Assembly (NCBI GenBank): GCA_903860995.1
Contig: CAIOSS010000383.1
Location: 1-14,658 of the forward strand
Direction: 5' to 3'
Length of the DNA stretch: 14,658 bases
Source: an uncultured delta proteobacterium
Lineage (GTDB): Bacteria; Myxococcota_A; Polyangia; Polyangiales; Ga0077539
In this document: in pieces, positions 1 to 8,415 of the stretch
Position numbering within the stretch: position 1 is the stretch's first letter
Layout of the letters: every line of letters begins with the position of its first letter
The notes under the pieces: generated by a model
Databases searched by the model: none
What the model was told of the DNA's origin: nothing
The model's input: only the letters and a program-made list of their open reading frames with translations
Program-made: the position numbers and the translations under genes

Positions 1-1
1 G

Positions 2-21
2 GGGCGGGGCTTGCCCCGCCC
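2..21. repeat. GC-rich perfect inverted repeat (possible terminator stem)
   Basis: Positions 2-10 (GGGCGGGGC) pair perfectly with 13-21 (GCCCCGCCC) around a two-base TT centre. The arm may extend upstream past the window edge. No T-rich tract follows on either strand, so a classical intrinsic terminator is not shown. It could mark the end of a gene lying to the left of the window. Confidence 0.4.
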
Positions 22-37
22 GCACCGGCATCGACTG

Positions 38-229
38 GTTAGAGCGGTTCTTCAACGCGTCTGGTACGCGTTCAGCGACCTCACCCCCCAGCCCCCTCTC
101 CATGAATGGAGAGGGGGAGCACTGGGCGAGAATTCAAGCGATCTCGTCCCACTCCGACCCCCTCTCCATTCATGGAGAGGGGGCTGGGGGTGAGGTCACG
201 TACCCAACGCGGTTGAGAACCGCTCTAAC
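38..229. mobile_element. MITE-like non-coding element with 14-bp terminal inverted repeats
   Basis: The left end GTTAGAGCGGTTCT (38-51) is the exact reverse complement of the right end (216-229). Beyond the ends, the two halves are imperfect inverted copies of each other over about 75-80 bases. Each half contains the same strong hairpin: 92-103 with 106-117, and 158-169 with 172-183 (CCCCCTCTCCAT paired with ATGGAGAGGGGG). No protein is encoded. A TA dinucleotide sits at each outer end, just outside GAGCGGTT and its complement, which would fit TA-targeting IS630/mariner-type mobilisation; that is inference. No longer target duplication is visible. A partial second copy begins at 14566. The element ends 28 bases past the stop codon of the YceI gene and its hairpins could stop transcription of that gene. 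Confidence 0.72.
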
Positions 230-257
230 GCCTATGGGGGGGGGGAGGCCCAGGGGC

Positions 258-899
258 TCAGCGCGTCGCGCGAGGGGCGCGGATGTTGAGGTGCATCGCG
301 ACGTCGTCGCGGATGAGGTTGTCAGGCATGCCGGCGTAGACGATCCCGTACTCGCGTCGGTTGATGACGAACTCCGCCGTCGCGGTGACCTCGGCGGCAG
401 TGACCGCCACGGTCGCAGGGAAGCTGATCGAGCGGGTCACGCCGTGCAGCGCGAGGTTGCCCGTGATGGTGTGCGTCGCGCCGTTGGGGCCGCCCGGGGC
501 GATGGCGGTGGAGGTGAAGGTCGCCCGGGGGAAGCGCGCCACGTCGAAGAAGTCCGGGGACTTCAGGTGGGTGGTGAGGCGGTCGGTGTCGGTGGTGACC
601 GAGGTGGTGTCGATGTCGACGGCGATGCGGCTGTTTTCGACGCGCGCCGGGTCGAGGTCGATGGTGCCCGTGAAGGCGGGGAAGCTGCCTTCGTGCGCGC
701 CGGTGACCTTGGCGCCGGTGAAGCCGACCCGCGAGGCGGCGGGGTTGATGGCGAGGCGCTCGGTGGCGCTCGCGTTGGCGGCCGCGGCCGGGGTGGTGGC
801 GGCGCTGGTGGTGGCGCGCGCGACGTTGGCGTTCGGGTCCTTGCACGCCGTGGTGCCGGCGAGGGCGAGCGCGACGAGGGCGATGGAGAGGGAGCGCAT
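258..899 (-). CDS. YceI-family periplasmic lipid-binding-like protein
   Basis: This 213-residue protein has an N-terminal signal (basic MR, hydrophobic run to residue 15) ending in TTAC at Cys19. That is a weak lipobox, so it may be a lipoprotein or a soluble periplasmic protein. Residues about 47-210 form the YceI beta-barrel domain, recognised by HLKSPDFFDVARFP, then ITGNLALHGVTR, then a C-terminal YGIVYAGMPDNLIRDDV block. Family members bind polyisoprenoid-type lipids in a hydrophobic pocket; the ligand here is unknown. Between signal and domain is an Ala/Thr-rich linker. The ATG is supported by AGGAG seven bases upstream. The gene is transcribed away from the hydrolase at 1186, so it has its own promoter in 900-1185. 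Family assignment is firm, function is not. Confidence 0.92.
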   Translation of the reverse strand: MRSLSIALVALALAGTTACKDPNANVARATTSAATTPAAAANASATERLAINPAASRVGFTGAKVTGAHEGSFPAFTGTIDLDPARVENSRIAVDIDTTSVTTDTDRLTTHLKSPDFFDVARFPRATFTSTAIAPGGPNGATHTITGNLALHGVTRSISFPATVAVTAAEVTATAEFVINRREYGIVYAGMPDNLIRDDVAMHLNIRAPRATR

Positions 900-1185
900 C
901 GGGAAACTCCTGCGATCGGGGTCGGACGGAGCGTCCGGTGCCGTGCAGGAGTACTAGGACGTTCGCAGGGACGCGACCATCGGCCCTTCAGGAACTCTTC
1001 GTTGCGTGGGAGGCAACGATCGCAACGGGAACATCGGTGAATCACCAGGTCGGCGACCCCGCTGGAGGAGCGTGAGGCCGGCCATGTCGCCGTTGGCGAC
1101 GGGGGACACCTCGTGGCCGAAGCGTGGATATCGCCAGCGGGTGGGTCCACCGTCGCCCCCGCGGGACGACGTATCGTCCCGGGCG
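900..1185. other. Divergent intergenic region between YceI and hydrolase genes
   Basis: About 286 bases separate two divergently transcribed genes, so promoters for both should lie here. The ribosome-binding site of the YceI gene (AGGAG on the minus strand, near 906-910) is clear. A perfect 6-bp inverted repeat CGTTGC/GCAACG (1000-1005 and 1013-1018, 7-base centre) is a possible operator. No convincing -35/-10 pair or sigma-54 box was found. The plus-strand frame of the hydrolase stays open through much of this region, but the Arg/Pro-rich translation does not resemble the family. Confidence 0.4.
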
Positions 1186-2070
1186 ATGAGCCCCACACGG
1201 ATCGACCTCGCCACGTGGCGCCGCGAAGGAAGCATGATCGACACCCTCGACGGGTCGGTCTTCGTGCACGACACGCCGGGGCCCGACGGCGCGACGCCGC
1301 TGGTGATCCTGCACGGGTTTCCCACGTCGTCGCACGACTTCGCGGCGGTGATCCCCGCGCTGGCCGAGGGGCGCCGCGTGGTGGCCTTCGACTTCCTCGG
1401 CTTCGGGTACTCGGCCAAGCCCGCGGGCTTCTCGTACTCGCTCGTCGAGCAGTGCGACGTCACCCTCGCGGTGCTGCGCGCGCTCGGCGTCGGGGAGTTC
1501 CACCTGTGGGCGCACGACATGGGCACCTCGGTGGCGACGGAGCTGCTCGCGCGCCGCGAGCGGGGGCTGCTGTCGCCGACCGTCCGCTCGCTCGCGCTGA
1601 TGAACGGGAGCGTGCACGTCGAGCTCGCCCACCCGACGCTCGGGCAGCACGTGCTGCGCTCGCCGCTCGGGCCGCTCTTCGCGCGGCTCAACACCCGCAA
1701 GACCTTCGTCGCGCAGATGCGGGCCATCATGGCGAAGCCCCCGTCGCCGGACGACCTCGACGCCATGTGGGAGCTGGTCTCGCGCGACGACGGCGCCCTC
1801 CGGCTGCCCGCCATCATCGGCTACATCGCCGAGCGCAAGCGCTTCTGGCACCGCTGGATCGGCGCGCTCACCCGCCTCGACCTGCCGACGCTGGTGGCCT
1901 GGGGGCTGCGCGACCCGGTGGCCGTGCCCGCCATCGCCGAGCAGCTCGCGCGGGAGATTCCGGGCGCGCGCCTGGTGACCTGGGGCGACCTCGGGCACTA
2001 CCCCCAGGTGGAGGATCCGGCGCGCGTGGCCGCGGTGGTGGGGGAGTTCCTGCGCGAGGTCGAGGGGTGA
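1186..2070 (+). CDS. MEST-like alpha/beta-fold hydrolase
   Basis: From ATG 1186 this is a 294-residue alpha/beta hydrolase. HGFP (43-46) forms the oxyanion region. The nucleophile elbow AHDMGT places Asp at 111, as in haloalkane dehalogenases and epoxide hydrolases. Asp243 (GLRDPV) and His271 (GHYPQ) complete a plausible triad. The cap region (LMNG near 138, RSPLGPLFARLN at 159-169, YIAERKRF at 213-220, RWIGAL at 223-228) resembles the vertebrate MEST/PEG1 family and its bacterial relatives, whose substrate is unknown. The frame stays open upstream, but 1186 is the first start giving the usual family N-terminus (TWRREG). No good Shine-Dalgarno is seen there; ATG 1234 has AAGGA close by and is an alternative. 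An Asp nucleophile argues against an ordinary esterase. No export signal, so probably cytosolic. Confidence 0.88.
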   Translation: MSPTRIDLATWRREGSMIDTLDGSVFVHDTPGPDGATPLVILHGFPTSSHDFAAVIPALAEGRRVVAFDFLGFGYSAKPAGFSYSLVEQCDVTLAVLRALGVGEFHLWAHDMGTSVATELLARRERGLLSPTVRSLALMNGSVHVELAHPTLGQHVLRSPLGPLFARLNTRKTFVAQMRAIMAKPPSPDDLDAMWELVSRDDGALRLPAIIGYIAERKRFWHRWIGALTRLDLPTLVAWGLRDPVAVPAIAEQLAREIPGARLVTWGDLGHYPQVEDPARVAAVVGEFLREVEG

Positions 2071-2095
2071 TCCGGGGGGCGCAGTGGGGCGCCGG

Positions 2096-2410
2096 TCAGA
2101 GCCGTCCCTGCGCGCGCAGCTCGCGACCCAGGCGGACGATGTTCGCCTCGCCCTCGCGCAGCGCCGCTGGGGAGGTGTGCACCGAGTAGCGGCCCAGCAC
2201 GAGCGCGTGCGGGTGCTTCACGGCCGAGCCGACGATGAGGTCGGTGGCCACCGAGGCCTCGAAATGAAGGGCGCCGTCGCCCTCCGCGAAGACCGCGAGC
2301 TCGCCCTGCGCGATGGGCTCCGGGCCGACGAGGGCGCCGGTGTGCACCGACGCGAAGGCCGCCGTGACCCTGACCGCGGGTGCGCCGGGCCACGCGCCGC
2401 CCGGCTCCGC
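2096..2410 (-). pseudogene. Pirin-like cupin, C-terminal fragment only
   Basis: The minus frame from 2410 down to the stop at 2096 is open and codes for about 105 residues with normal local codon use. The end carries the signature of pirin-family proteins: GELAVFAEGD (cupin strand), AVKHPHALVLGRYSVHTSP and a final GRELRAQGRL. Full pirins are roughly 280-300 residues. Here the N-terminal cupin domain with its metal-binding histidines is missing, and an in-frame stop lies at 2411-2413. A GTG at 2345-2347 could start an 83-residue product, but it would lack any active site. No matching N-terminal remnant was found between 2411 and 2565. I read it as a decaying gene left by a deletion. It converges with the hydrolase, 25 bases apart. 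Confidence 0.7.
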
Positions 2411-2565
2411 TCACCGTCCCGGAAACTCCGCTGTCCATGTCGTCGAACTCCATTCTGCCAGGCGGTGGTCGCCCGGCCGGCGGTCAGCATGGGTGCCGCG
2501 AGGGTCGTACGAAAGATGCTCGCGCGGGCGACACCTGCTCACGAATGATGCAGGCGCCGTCCACG
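2411..2565. other. Short non-coding stretch after the VWA gene
   Basis: These 155 bases lie downstream of the VWA gene and upstream of the pirin fragment on the minus strand. Minus-strand frames are open here, but their Arg-rich translation matches no pirin N-terminus. An imperfect inverted repeat (CCTGC near 2533, GCAGG near 2550) is the only candidate terminator for the operon and has no T-tract. Confidence 0.35.
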
Positions 2566-4461
2566 CTACACCGTCACCCGCCGGTGCCAGGTCGCCCACT
2601 CGGCCACCACGATGAGCGCCGCGGCGGCGAGCAGCGCCACCCACCACTCGCGCCGCAGCCCGGGACGCCCCGGCAGCGGCGCCGTCGCTCGCGTGGTGCC
2701 GACGGAGAGCGTCGCCCGCGGCGCGCAGGCCGACTCGTCGGGGTCGATGAGGTTGCCCGCCACGAGCGTGTGCGACCCGCCCGCGTGCAGCCGGTGGAAG
2801 CCCGCCTCGGCGCCGAAGAACACCGCGCGCCCCTCCATCACGGGCACCCGCACGCGGCGACCCGACGGGGTCTCCACCGTGGCCTCGCGCTCGCCCGCGG
2901 GCACCGGCATCCGCCACGCCGTGCCCGTGCGGTACGACGACTGGAACGCCCCGTCCTCCCCGGCGAACCAGTCGATGGCGTTGATGAGCATCACCGGCCA
3001 CGACACCAGCAGCGCCACGTCGCTCTCGCGCACGTCGAAGGTGAACAGCACGAAGCGCCCGCCCCCCTCGCGCTCGCCCGCCACCAGCAGCGGGCCCGCG
3101 CTGCCGCCGCCCAGCACCCGGTCGGCGGGGGTGAGCCGGTAGCGCGCCACGCGCCCGATGTGGGCCTCCTCCAGGTCGCTGGTGAAGCGCGTCACGGGGT
3201 GCCGCCGGTCCACCCGGTCGAAGCCGATGGCGCCGCCCGCCGGGGCGCTGAAGAGCCCAGGCTCCACCGGGCGGGGCGATCCGTCGACCGGGGGGCGCAG
3301 GGAGATCCATCCGACGCCGGGCGGCACCGTCACCGCCGCGCCGTCGCTGATGACCACGTCGTAGCGCCCCTGCGCCAGCGCGGCGGCGGCGGTGGCGGGC
3401 GTCGCCTCGACCACCTCCAGGTACTCGTCGAGCAGCAGCGCCGCCTCCAGGTAGCGGTTGCCCTCGCCCACCGACAGCACCCGCGCGCGCCGCCGCTCGG
3501 GGAGCGTCGCGTAGGCCACGTCGTCGAGGGGCAGGTCGTCGCGGGTGCCGTCCTCGAAGGCGATGCGCGCCTCCAGCCGCTCGCCGCCGCCCGACAGGCG
3601 CTCGATCACCCGCTGCACCCGCTCGCCCGGGGCGAGTCGCAGGCGCGCTCGCTCGATGGGCGCGCCGTCGACGCTCACCGTGAGCACCACGGACTCGGGG
3701 CGGTCGCTCCAGCTCTGAAGCTCCACCATCGCCTCGCAGCGCGAGCGGTCGAGGGGGTAGCGCCGCGCCGAGAAGGCCGTCAGCCCCAGGTTGCGCCCGC
3801 GACGCCCGACCCCGACGAAGCGAAGCGCCGCGCCCGCCGTCGTGACGTCCGGCGCCACCGGGGGATAGGCCCCGTCGCCCACCACGATCACCTCGCCGTG
3901 GGCGTTGCCGCGCAGCACGTCGCGGGCGAAGCGAAGGGCGCGGGAGAGGTCGAGGCCCGTGTCGCGGGGCCGGTACGCCGTGACGGCCGCCTCCAGCGCC
4001 GTGCTGTCGTCGGTGAGGGGCGTGAGCGCCGTGACCTCGGCGTCCATCTGCGCGACGAGCATCCGGTCGTCGGGGCCCATCGCCCGCACGATGCGCCGCG
4101 CCGCCTCGCGGGCCGCCGCCGCCCGGCCGCCGGGGAGGTCCGTCGCCGCCATGCTCGCGCTCGCGTCGAGGAGCAGCACCGTGGTGCGCCCGCGCCGCGA
4201 CGCCCCGGCGGGCCGCGGGTCGCCCAGCGCCAACACCAGCAGCGCCAGCAATGCGAGCTGTAGCAACAGCGAGAGAAGCCGGCGCAGGCGCTCGAAGAGC
4301 CGCGCGGAGGGGCGCTCCTCCAGCACGCGGGCCCAGAGCGGCGCGAAGGGGACGAGCACCCGGCGGCGGCGCTGCCGGAGCAGGTACAGCCCGACGACGG
4401 CGGCGCCGGCGAGGGCGCCCGTCCAGGCGAGCTGTGCGGTGGCGAGGCCGAGCCACTCCAT
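2566..4461 (-). CDS. BatA/VWA-domain membrane protein
   Basis: The 631-residue protein has the BatA-type N-terminus: a transmembrane helix at about 11-28, a basic RQRRRR turn, and a second helix at about 62-80. A von Willebrand A domain follows, with MIDAS motif DASAS at 99-103 after the strand TTVLLL. The middle to C-terminal part holds beta-rich segments and a stretch (YDVVISDGA, then GVGWISLRPP) typical of the glutamine-amidotransferase-like region found in these proteins. One final helix lies near 604-622 with a short basic tail. The bulk should face the periplasm. The ATG shares one base with the stop of the DUF58 gene (TGATG), so translation is probably coupled. In BatA/MoxR systems the VWA domain is thought to be a metal-dependent partner of the AAA+ ATPase; the client here is unknown. 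Confidence 0.88.
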   Translation of the reverse strand: MEWLGLATAQLAWTGALAGAAVVGLYLLRQRRRRVLVPFAPLWARVLEERPSARLFERLRRLLSLLLQLALLALLVLALGDPRPAGASRRGRTTVLLLDASASMAATDLPGGRAAAAREAARRIVRAMGPDDRMLVAQMDAEVTALTPLTDDSTALEAAVTAYRPRDTGLDLSRALRFARDVLRGNAHGEVIVVGDGAYPPVAPDVTTAGAALRFVGVGRRGRNLGLTAFSARRYPLDRSRCEAMVELQSWSDRPESVVLTVSVDGAPIERARLRLAPGERVQRVIERLSGGGERLEARIAFEDGTRDDLPLDDVAYATLPERRRARVLSVGEGNRYLEAALLLDEYLEVVEATPATAAAALAQGRYDVVISDGAAVTVPPGVGWISLRPPVDGSPRPVEPGLFSAPAGGAIGFDRVDRRHPVTRFTSDLEEAHIGRVARYRLTPADRVLGGGSAGPLLVAGEREGGGRFVLFTFDVRESDVALLVSWPVMLINAIDWFAGEDGAFQSSYRTGTAWRMPVPAGEREATVETPSGRRVRVPVMEGRAVFFGAEAGFHRLHAGGSHTLVAGNLIDPDESACAPRATLSVGTTRATAPLPGRPGLRREWWVALLAAAALIVVAEWATWHRRVTV

Positions 4462-5389
4462 CAGTCCACCAGCCCGGAGCGGCGGAAGAGGTTGAGCACC
4501 TGGTCTTCGAGGGCGCCCTCGACGTCGGCCGGGGCGTAGGCCACCCGGCGCGATTTGCAGAAGCCCTCCACCTCGCGGCGCCAGTGCGCGTGCGCGTCGC
4601 GAAACTTCGCCACCAGGGCGGGCGTGAGCGTCACCTCGCGTCCGTCGCCGGACTCCGCGTCCACCAGCAGCACGTCGCCGCGGGCGCCCGGGTCGGCGTC
4701 GCGCGCGTCCGTCACGTGGATCACCATGGGCTCGAACTTCTGGTAGCGCAGCGCGTTGATGCCGCGCTCGAAGCCCGCCGGGTCGTAGAGGTCGCTCACC
4801 ACGATGGCCACGCCGCGGCGCTTCAGCTCGGCGCCGAGGGTGCGCGCCGCCTCCGCCAGGGCCGTCTCCCCGCCGGGCTTCAATCCCCGCAGGAACTCGA
4901 AGACCTTGAAGATCTGGCCCTTGCCGCGCGCGGGCGGGAGCCGCCGCTCGACCTTCGTCGACACCGCGATGAGGGTCACCCGGTCGAGGTTGTTCAGCGC
5001 CACGTAGGCCATCGCCGCCGCGAGGCGCCGCGCGTGGTCGAAGCGGCCTCTCCCCCCGAAGCCCATCGAGCCGGAGACGTCGAGGACGATGGCGATGGTG
5101 AGGTCTTCCTCCTCCTCGAAGCGCTTCACCAGCAGGCGCTCGGTGCGGCCGTAGACGCTCCAGTCGAGGGCGCGCAGGTCGTCGCCCGGCGTGTACGCCC
5201 GGTGGTCGGCGAACTCGATGCCGCTGCCCGAGATGCGCGTGCGCCGCTCGGCCCGCAGGCGCCCCGCGAAGAGGCGCCGGGAGGCCACCGCGAGGTACTC
5301 CAGCTTGCGCTGGAAGGCCTCGTCGAAGAGCTCCGCCTCCACCGCGTCGGGGCGCTTCGGCGCGCGCAGCCAGTCGAGCCAGCGCACCG

Positions 5390-5393
<4 letters not shown>
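4461..5393 (-). CDS. DUF58 domain protein of the MoxR operon
   Basis: This 310-residue protein has the DUF58 core at about 57-95: GIEFADHRAY, PGDDLRALDW and a following YGRTERLLVKRFEEE. It runs directly into a VWA-like fold with MIDAS residues DVSGS at 105-109. DUF58 proteins almost always sit beside MoxR ATPases. This one has no transmembrane segment and is probably a cytosolic or peripheral member of the complex. The GTG start (5391-5393) overlaps the stop of the MoxR gene by four bases (GTGA), indicating translational coupling. Its own stop overlaps the start of the VWA gene by one base. The family is certain; the biochemical role is not known. Confidence 0.93.
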
Positions 5394-6403
<1,010 letters not shown>

Positions 6404-8341
6404 TCATTCCTCCCTCGGTCGGATCAACTGGAAATACCTTCGCACGTACGAGCGGAACCCCGGCGGCACCTCGCCCTGGTGCAGCACCTCGCGGGCCCGG
6501 TCCCAGTACGGCGAATACACCTGCCGGTAAGGTCGGCTCGCGAATCCCCCCGCCGCCGCCGTGCGGATCACCTGCGAGCGCGACGGCCCGTTGCCCGTCT
6601 GCTGCCCCTGCACCTGCACCGCCTGCGTTCGCCCGAGGGGGTTGATGGCCGCGCCGCGGAGGTTCTCGTCGTGCTGCGCCCCGGCCCCGCCGCCGCCGCC
6701 CGGCTCCTGCCCCGGCGGTCCGCCCGGGCGCTGCGGGCCCGGTGATGCTCCCGGCATCGGCAGCGGGACTCCGCCGCCGCCCGGCATCAGCACCATGCCC
6801 TGCGGCGGCCCGTTGCCCTGTCCGCCCGGCTGGAGTGCGCCCTGTCCCTGCGAGCCTCCCGGCTGCTGCCCCTGCTGGCCCGATTGCCCTTGCTGGCCGG
6901 GCTGGTTGCCCTGCCCCGGTTGCCCCTGCGTTCGCCCCTGCGGTCCGTTGGCGTTGCGCGAGAACTGCTGGAGCCGCATCTGCTGCCGCTGCCCGCCCTG
7001 TCCGCGCTGCTGGCGCATCAGCTCGCGAAGCTGCTCGAGCTGCTGCCGCAGCTCCTCGTTGGAGCGCTGCGACTGCTGCTCGTCGTGCATCCGGGAGAGC
7101 TCTTCGGCGCCGCGCTGGAGGTCGGCGCCCGCCGCCTGGAGGTCGCGCGCGAGGTCTTGCGCCGCCTGGGCGAGCTCGCGCTGGAGGTGCTCGGCTTCGC
7201 GCCGCTGCTCCTCCTGCTGCTGCTGCTCGCGGGTGAGCCGCTGGGCCTCGCTCTGTCGCCGCCGTAGCAGCGACTCCTCGGGCTGGGTGAGCGCGCGCTC
7301 CCGCTGCCGCTGGAGCATCTGCTCGACCTCGCGTCGGGCCTGCTCGACCTGCCGCCGGAGTTCTTCCGCGTCGGGGCGCGCCTCGGCCGCCCGCTGGAGC
7401 GCCTGCGCCGTCTGCTGCCGCTGCTGCGGCGTCATCGAGCCCTCGCGCATCGTCTGGGAGAACTCGCGCATCGCCTGCGAGGCCGCGCCCGCGTCGCCCT
7501 GGCGCAGCGCCTCGGCGAGCCGCCGGGTGGCCGGGTCGCGCGGGCTCATCTCGTCGCCCATCGTGCGCAGCGCCTCGGAGACGCGGCGGGCGGCGGCGGC
7601 GTCCTGGGCGGCGGCGGACTCCTGGAGGGCGGCGAGGCGACGGAAGGCCTCGTCGCGGTCGAGCCGGCGGTGCGCGAGGTCGTCGAGCAGGCGGGTGAAG
7701 TCCTCCGCCCCGCGGCGGGCCTCGTCGGTGCGGGCCTGCGCCTCGATCTGCCGGGCGGCCTCGCGGAAGGCGGCGAGGTCGTCGTCGTGGAGCTCGGCGG
7801 CGTCGCGGGTGAGCACCGCGGGAGGTAGGCGCGCAGGCCGGGGCGGGGTGCGCGCGGGAATGGGGACGCGGGCGACGAGGGCGAGCAGCGCGGCGAGCAC
7901 GGCCACCACGCGGAGCTCGGGCGGGAGGCGCCACGGGAGCGCGGCGCGCACGTCGACGCCGCGGGCGTGGGCGGCCGCGTCGTCGATGGCGGCCTGCATG
8001 AAGGCCGTGCGGGCCTCCGGGGCGCGCTGGCGGAACTCCCACGCGATGCCGAGGCGGTCGTGGAGATGATGGTGGGCGTCGAGGCGCCGCGCGGCGTCGA
8101 GCGGGCGCACCGGGCGGAGGGCGTTGACCAGGGCGCCGAGGAAGGGGAGGCAGAGCGGGGCGAGGGCGAGCCCGACGGGGTGCGAGGTGCGGAGGATGTG
8201 AAGGCGGGTGAGCAGGACGAGGGCGACGGAGGCGCCGAGGGCGGGGACGGCGGCCGAGGCGGCGGCGCGGAGGGCGCGCTGCCATCGGACGCGGCGGGTG
8301 GCGACGGCGAGGACGGCGAGATCAGGGGCGGCGTCGGGCAT
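6404..8341 (-). CDS. Membrane-anchored Gln-rich coiled-coil protein (DUF4175-like)
   Basis: From ATG 8341 this is a 645-residue protein with two hydrophobic segments at about 23-47 and 56-74, and a third near 143-158. A long Arg/Glu/Gln-rich region (about 190-460) is predicted by eye to be coiled coil, including QQQQEEQRREAEHLQREL. Next comes a low-complexity Gly/Gln/Pro stretch (about 468-520), then a short conserved-looking tail (YRQVYSPYWDRAREVL, VRRYFQLIRP). The tail and topology fit the DUF4175-like or coiled-coil proteins that accompany MoxR/VWA genes in myxobacteria and planctomycetes; this is from memory of the family. A GTG at 8371 would add ten residues, but its ribosome-binding region would fall against the hairpin at 8379-8410, so ATG 8341 is preferred. 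It probably heads the four-gene operon as scaffold. Confidence 0.8.
   Translation of the reverse strand: MPDAAPDLAVLAVATRRVRWQRALRAAASAAVPALGASVALVLLTRLHILRTSHPVGLALAPLCLPFLGALVNALRPVRPLDAARRLDAHHHLHDRLGIAWEFRQRAPEARTAFMQAAIDDAAAHARGVDVRAALPWRLPPELRVVAVLAALLALVARVPIPARTPPRPARLPPAVLTRDAAELHDDDLAAFREAARQIEAQARTDEARRGAEDFTRLLDDLAHRRLDRDEAFRRLAALQESAAAQDAAAARRVSEALRTMGDEMSPRDPATRRLAEALRQGDAGAASQAMREFSQTMREGSMTPQQRQQTAQALQRAAEARPDAEELRRQVEQARREVEQMLQRQRERALTQPEESLLRRRQSEAQRLTREQQQQEEQRREAEHLQRELAQAAQDLARDLQAAGADLQRGAEELSRMHDEQQSQRSNEELRQQLEQLRELMRQQRGQGGQRQQMRLQQFSRNANGPQGRTQGQPGQGNQPGQQGQSGQQGQQPGGSQGQGALQPGGQGNGPPQGMVLMPGGGGVPLPMPGASPGPQRPGGPPGQEPGGGGGAGAQHDENLRGAAINPLGRTQAVQVQGQQTGNGPSRSQVIRTAAAGGFASRPYRQVYSPYWDRAREVLHQGEVPPGFRSYVRRYFQLIRPREE
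6408..6416 (-). promoter_or_regulatory. Strong ribosome-binding site for the MoxR gene
   Basis: On the minus strand GAGGGAGGA ends four bases before the MoxR ATG, inside the last codons of the coiled-coil gene. It is the strongest Shine-Dalgarno of the operon and fixes the MoxR start at 6403. It suggests that MoxR is made at higher levels than its partners. Confidence 0.7.
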
Positions 8342-8378
8342 CGTCGTCAGGAGTTCAGGGGGACGATGCACCGGGCCG

Positions 8379-8410
8379 CGGCGGGGCGCCAGTTGGGAGT
8401 CGCCCCGCCG
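8379..8410 (-). terminator. Strong intergenic hairpin after the dikinase-like gene
   Basis: CGGCGGGGCG (8379-8388) and CGCCCCGCCG (8401-8410) form a perfect 10-bp stem around a 12-base loop. It begins five bases past the stop codon of the upstream lipoprotein gene. There is no T-tract on either strand, so it may be a weak terminator, an attenuator, or a 3' end stabiliser that partly uncouples the lipoprotein gene from the MoxR/VWA operon. Confidence 0.5.
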
Positions 8411-8415
8411 GGGCC

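Noticed and set aside
92..183. A CRISPR-like pair of palindromic repeats
   Set aside because: Only two hairpin copies in inverted symmetry within one element, with no spacers and no cas genes.
1006..1185. A 60-residue N-terminal extension of the alpha/beta hydrolase
   Set aside because: The added residues are Arg/Pro-rich, lack a signal, and are absent from the family; 1186 gives the normal N-terminus.
2380..4263. A His/Arg-rich plus-strand frame opposite the VWA gene
   Set aside because: It is a shadow of the VWA gene; that gene has membrane helices, a MIDAS motif and operon overlaps.
6561..8069. A Cys/Ser/Arg-rich plus-strand frame opposite the coiled-coil gene
   Set aside because: The composition mirrors Gln/Ala/Arg codons read on the other strand; there is no ribosome-binding site or recognisable domain.
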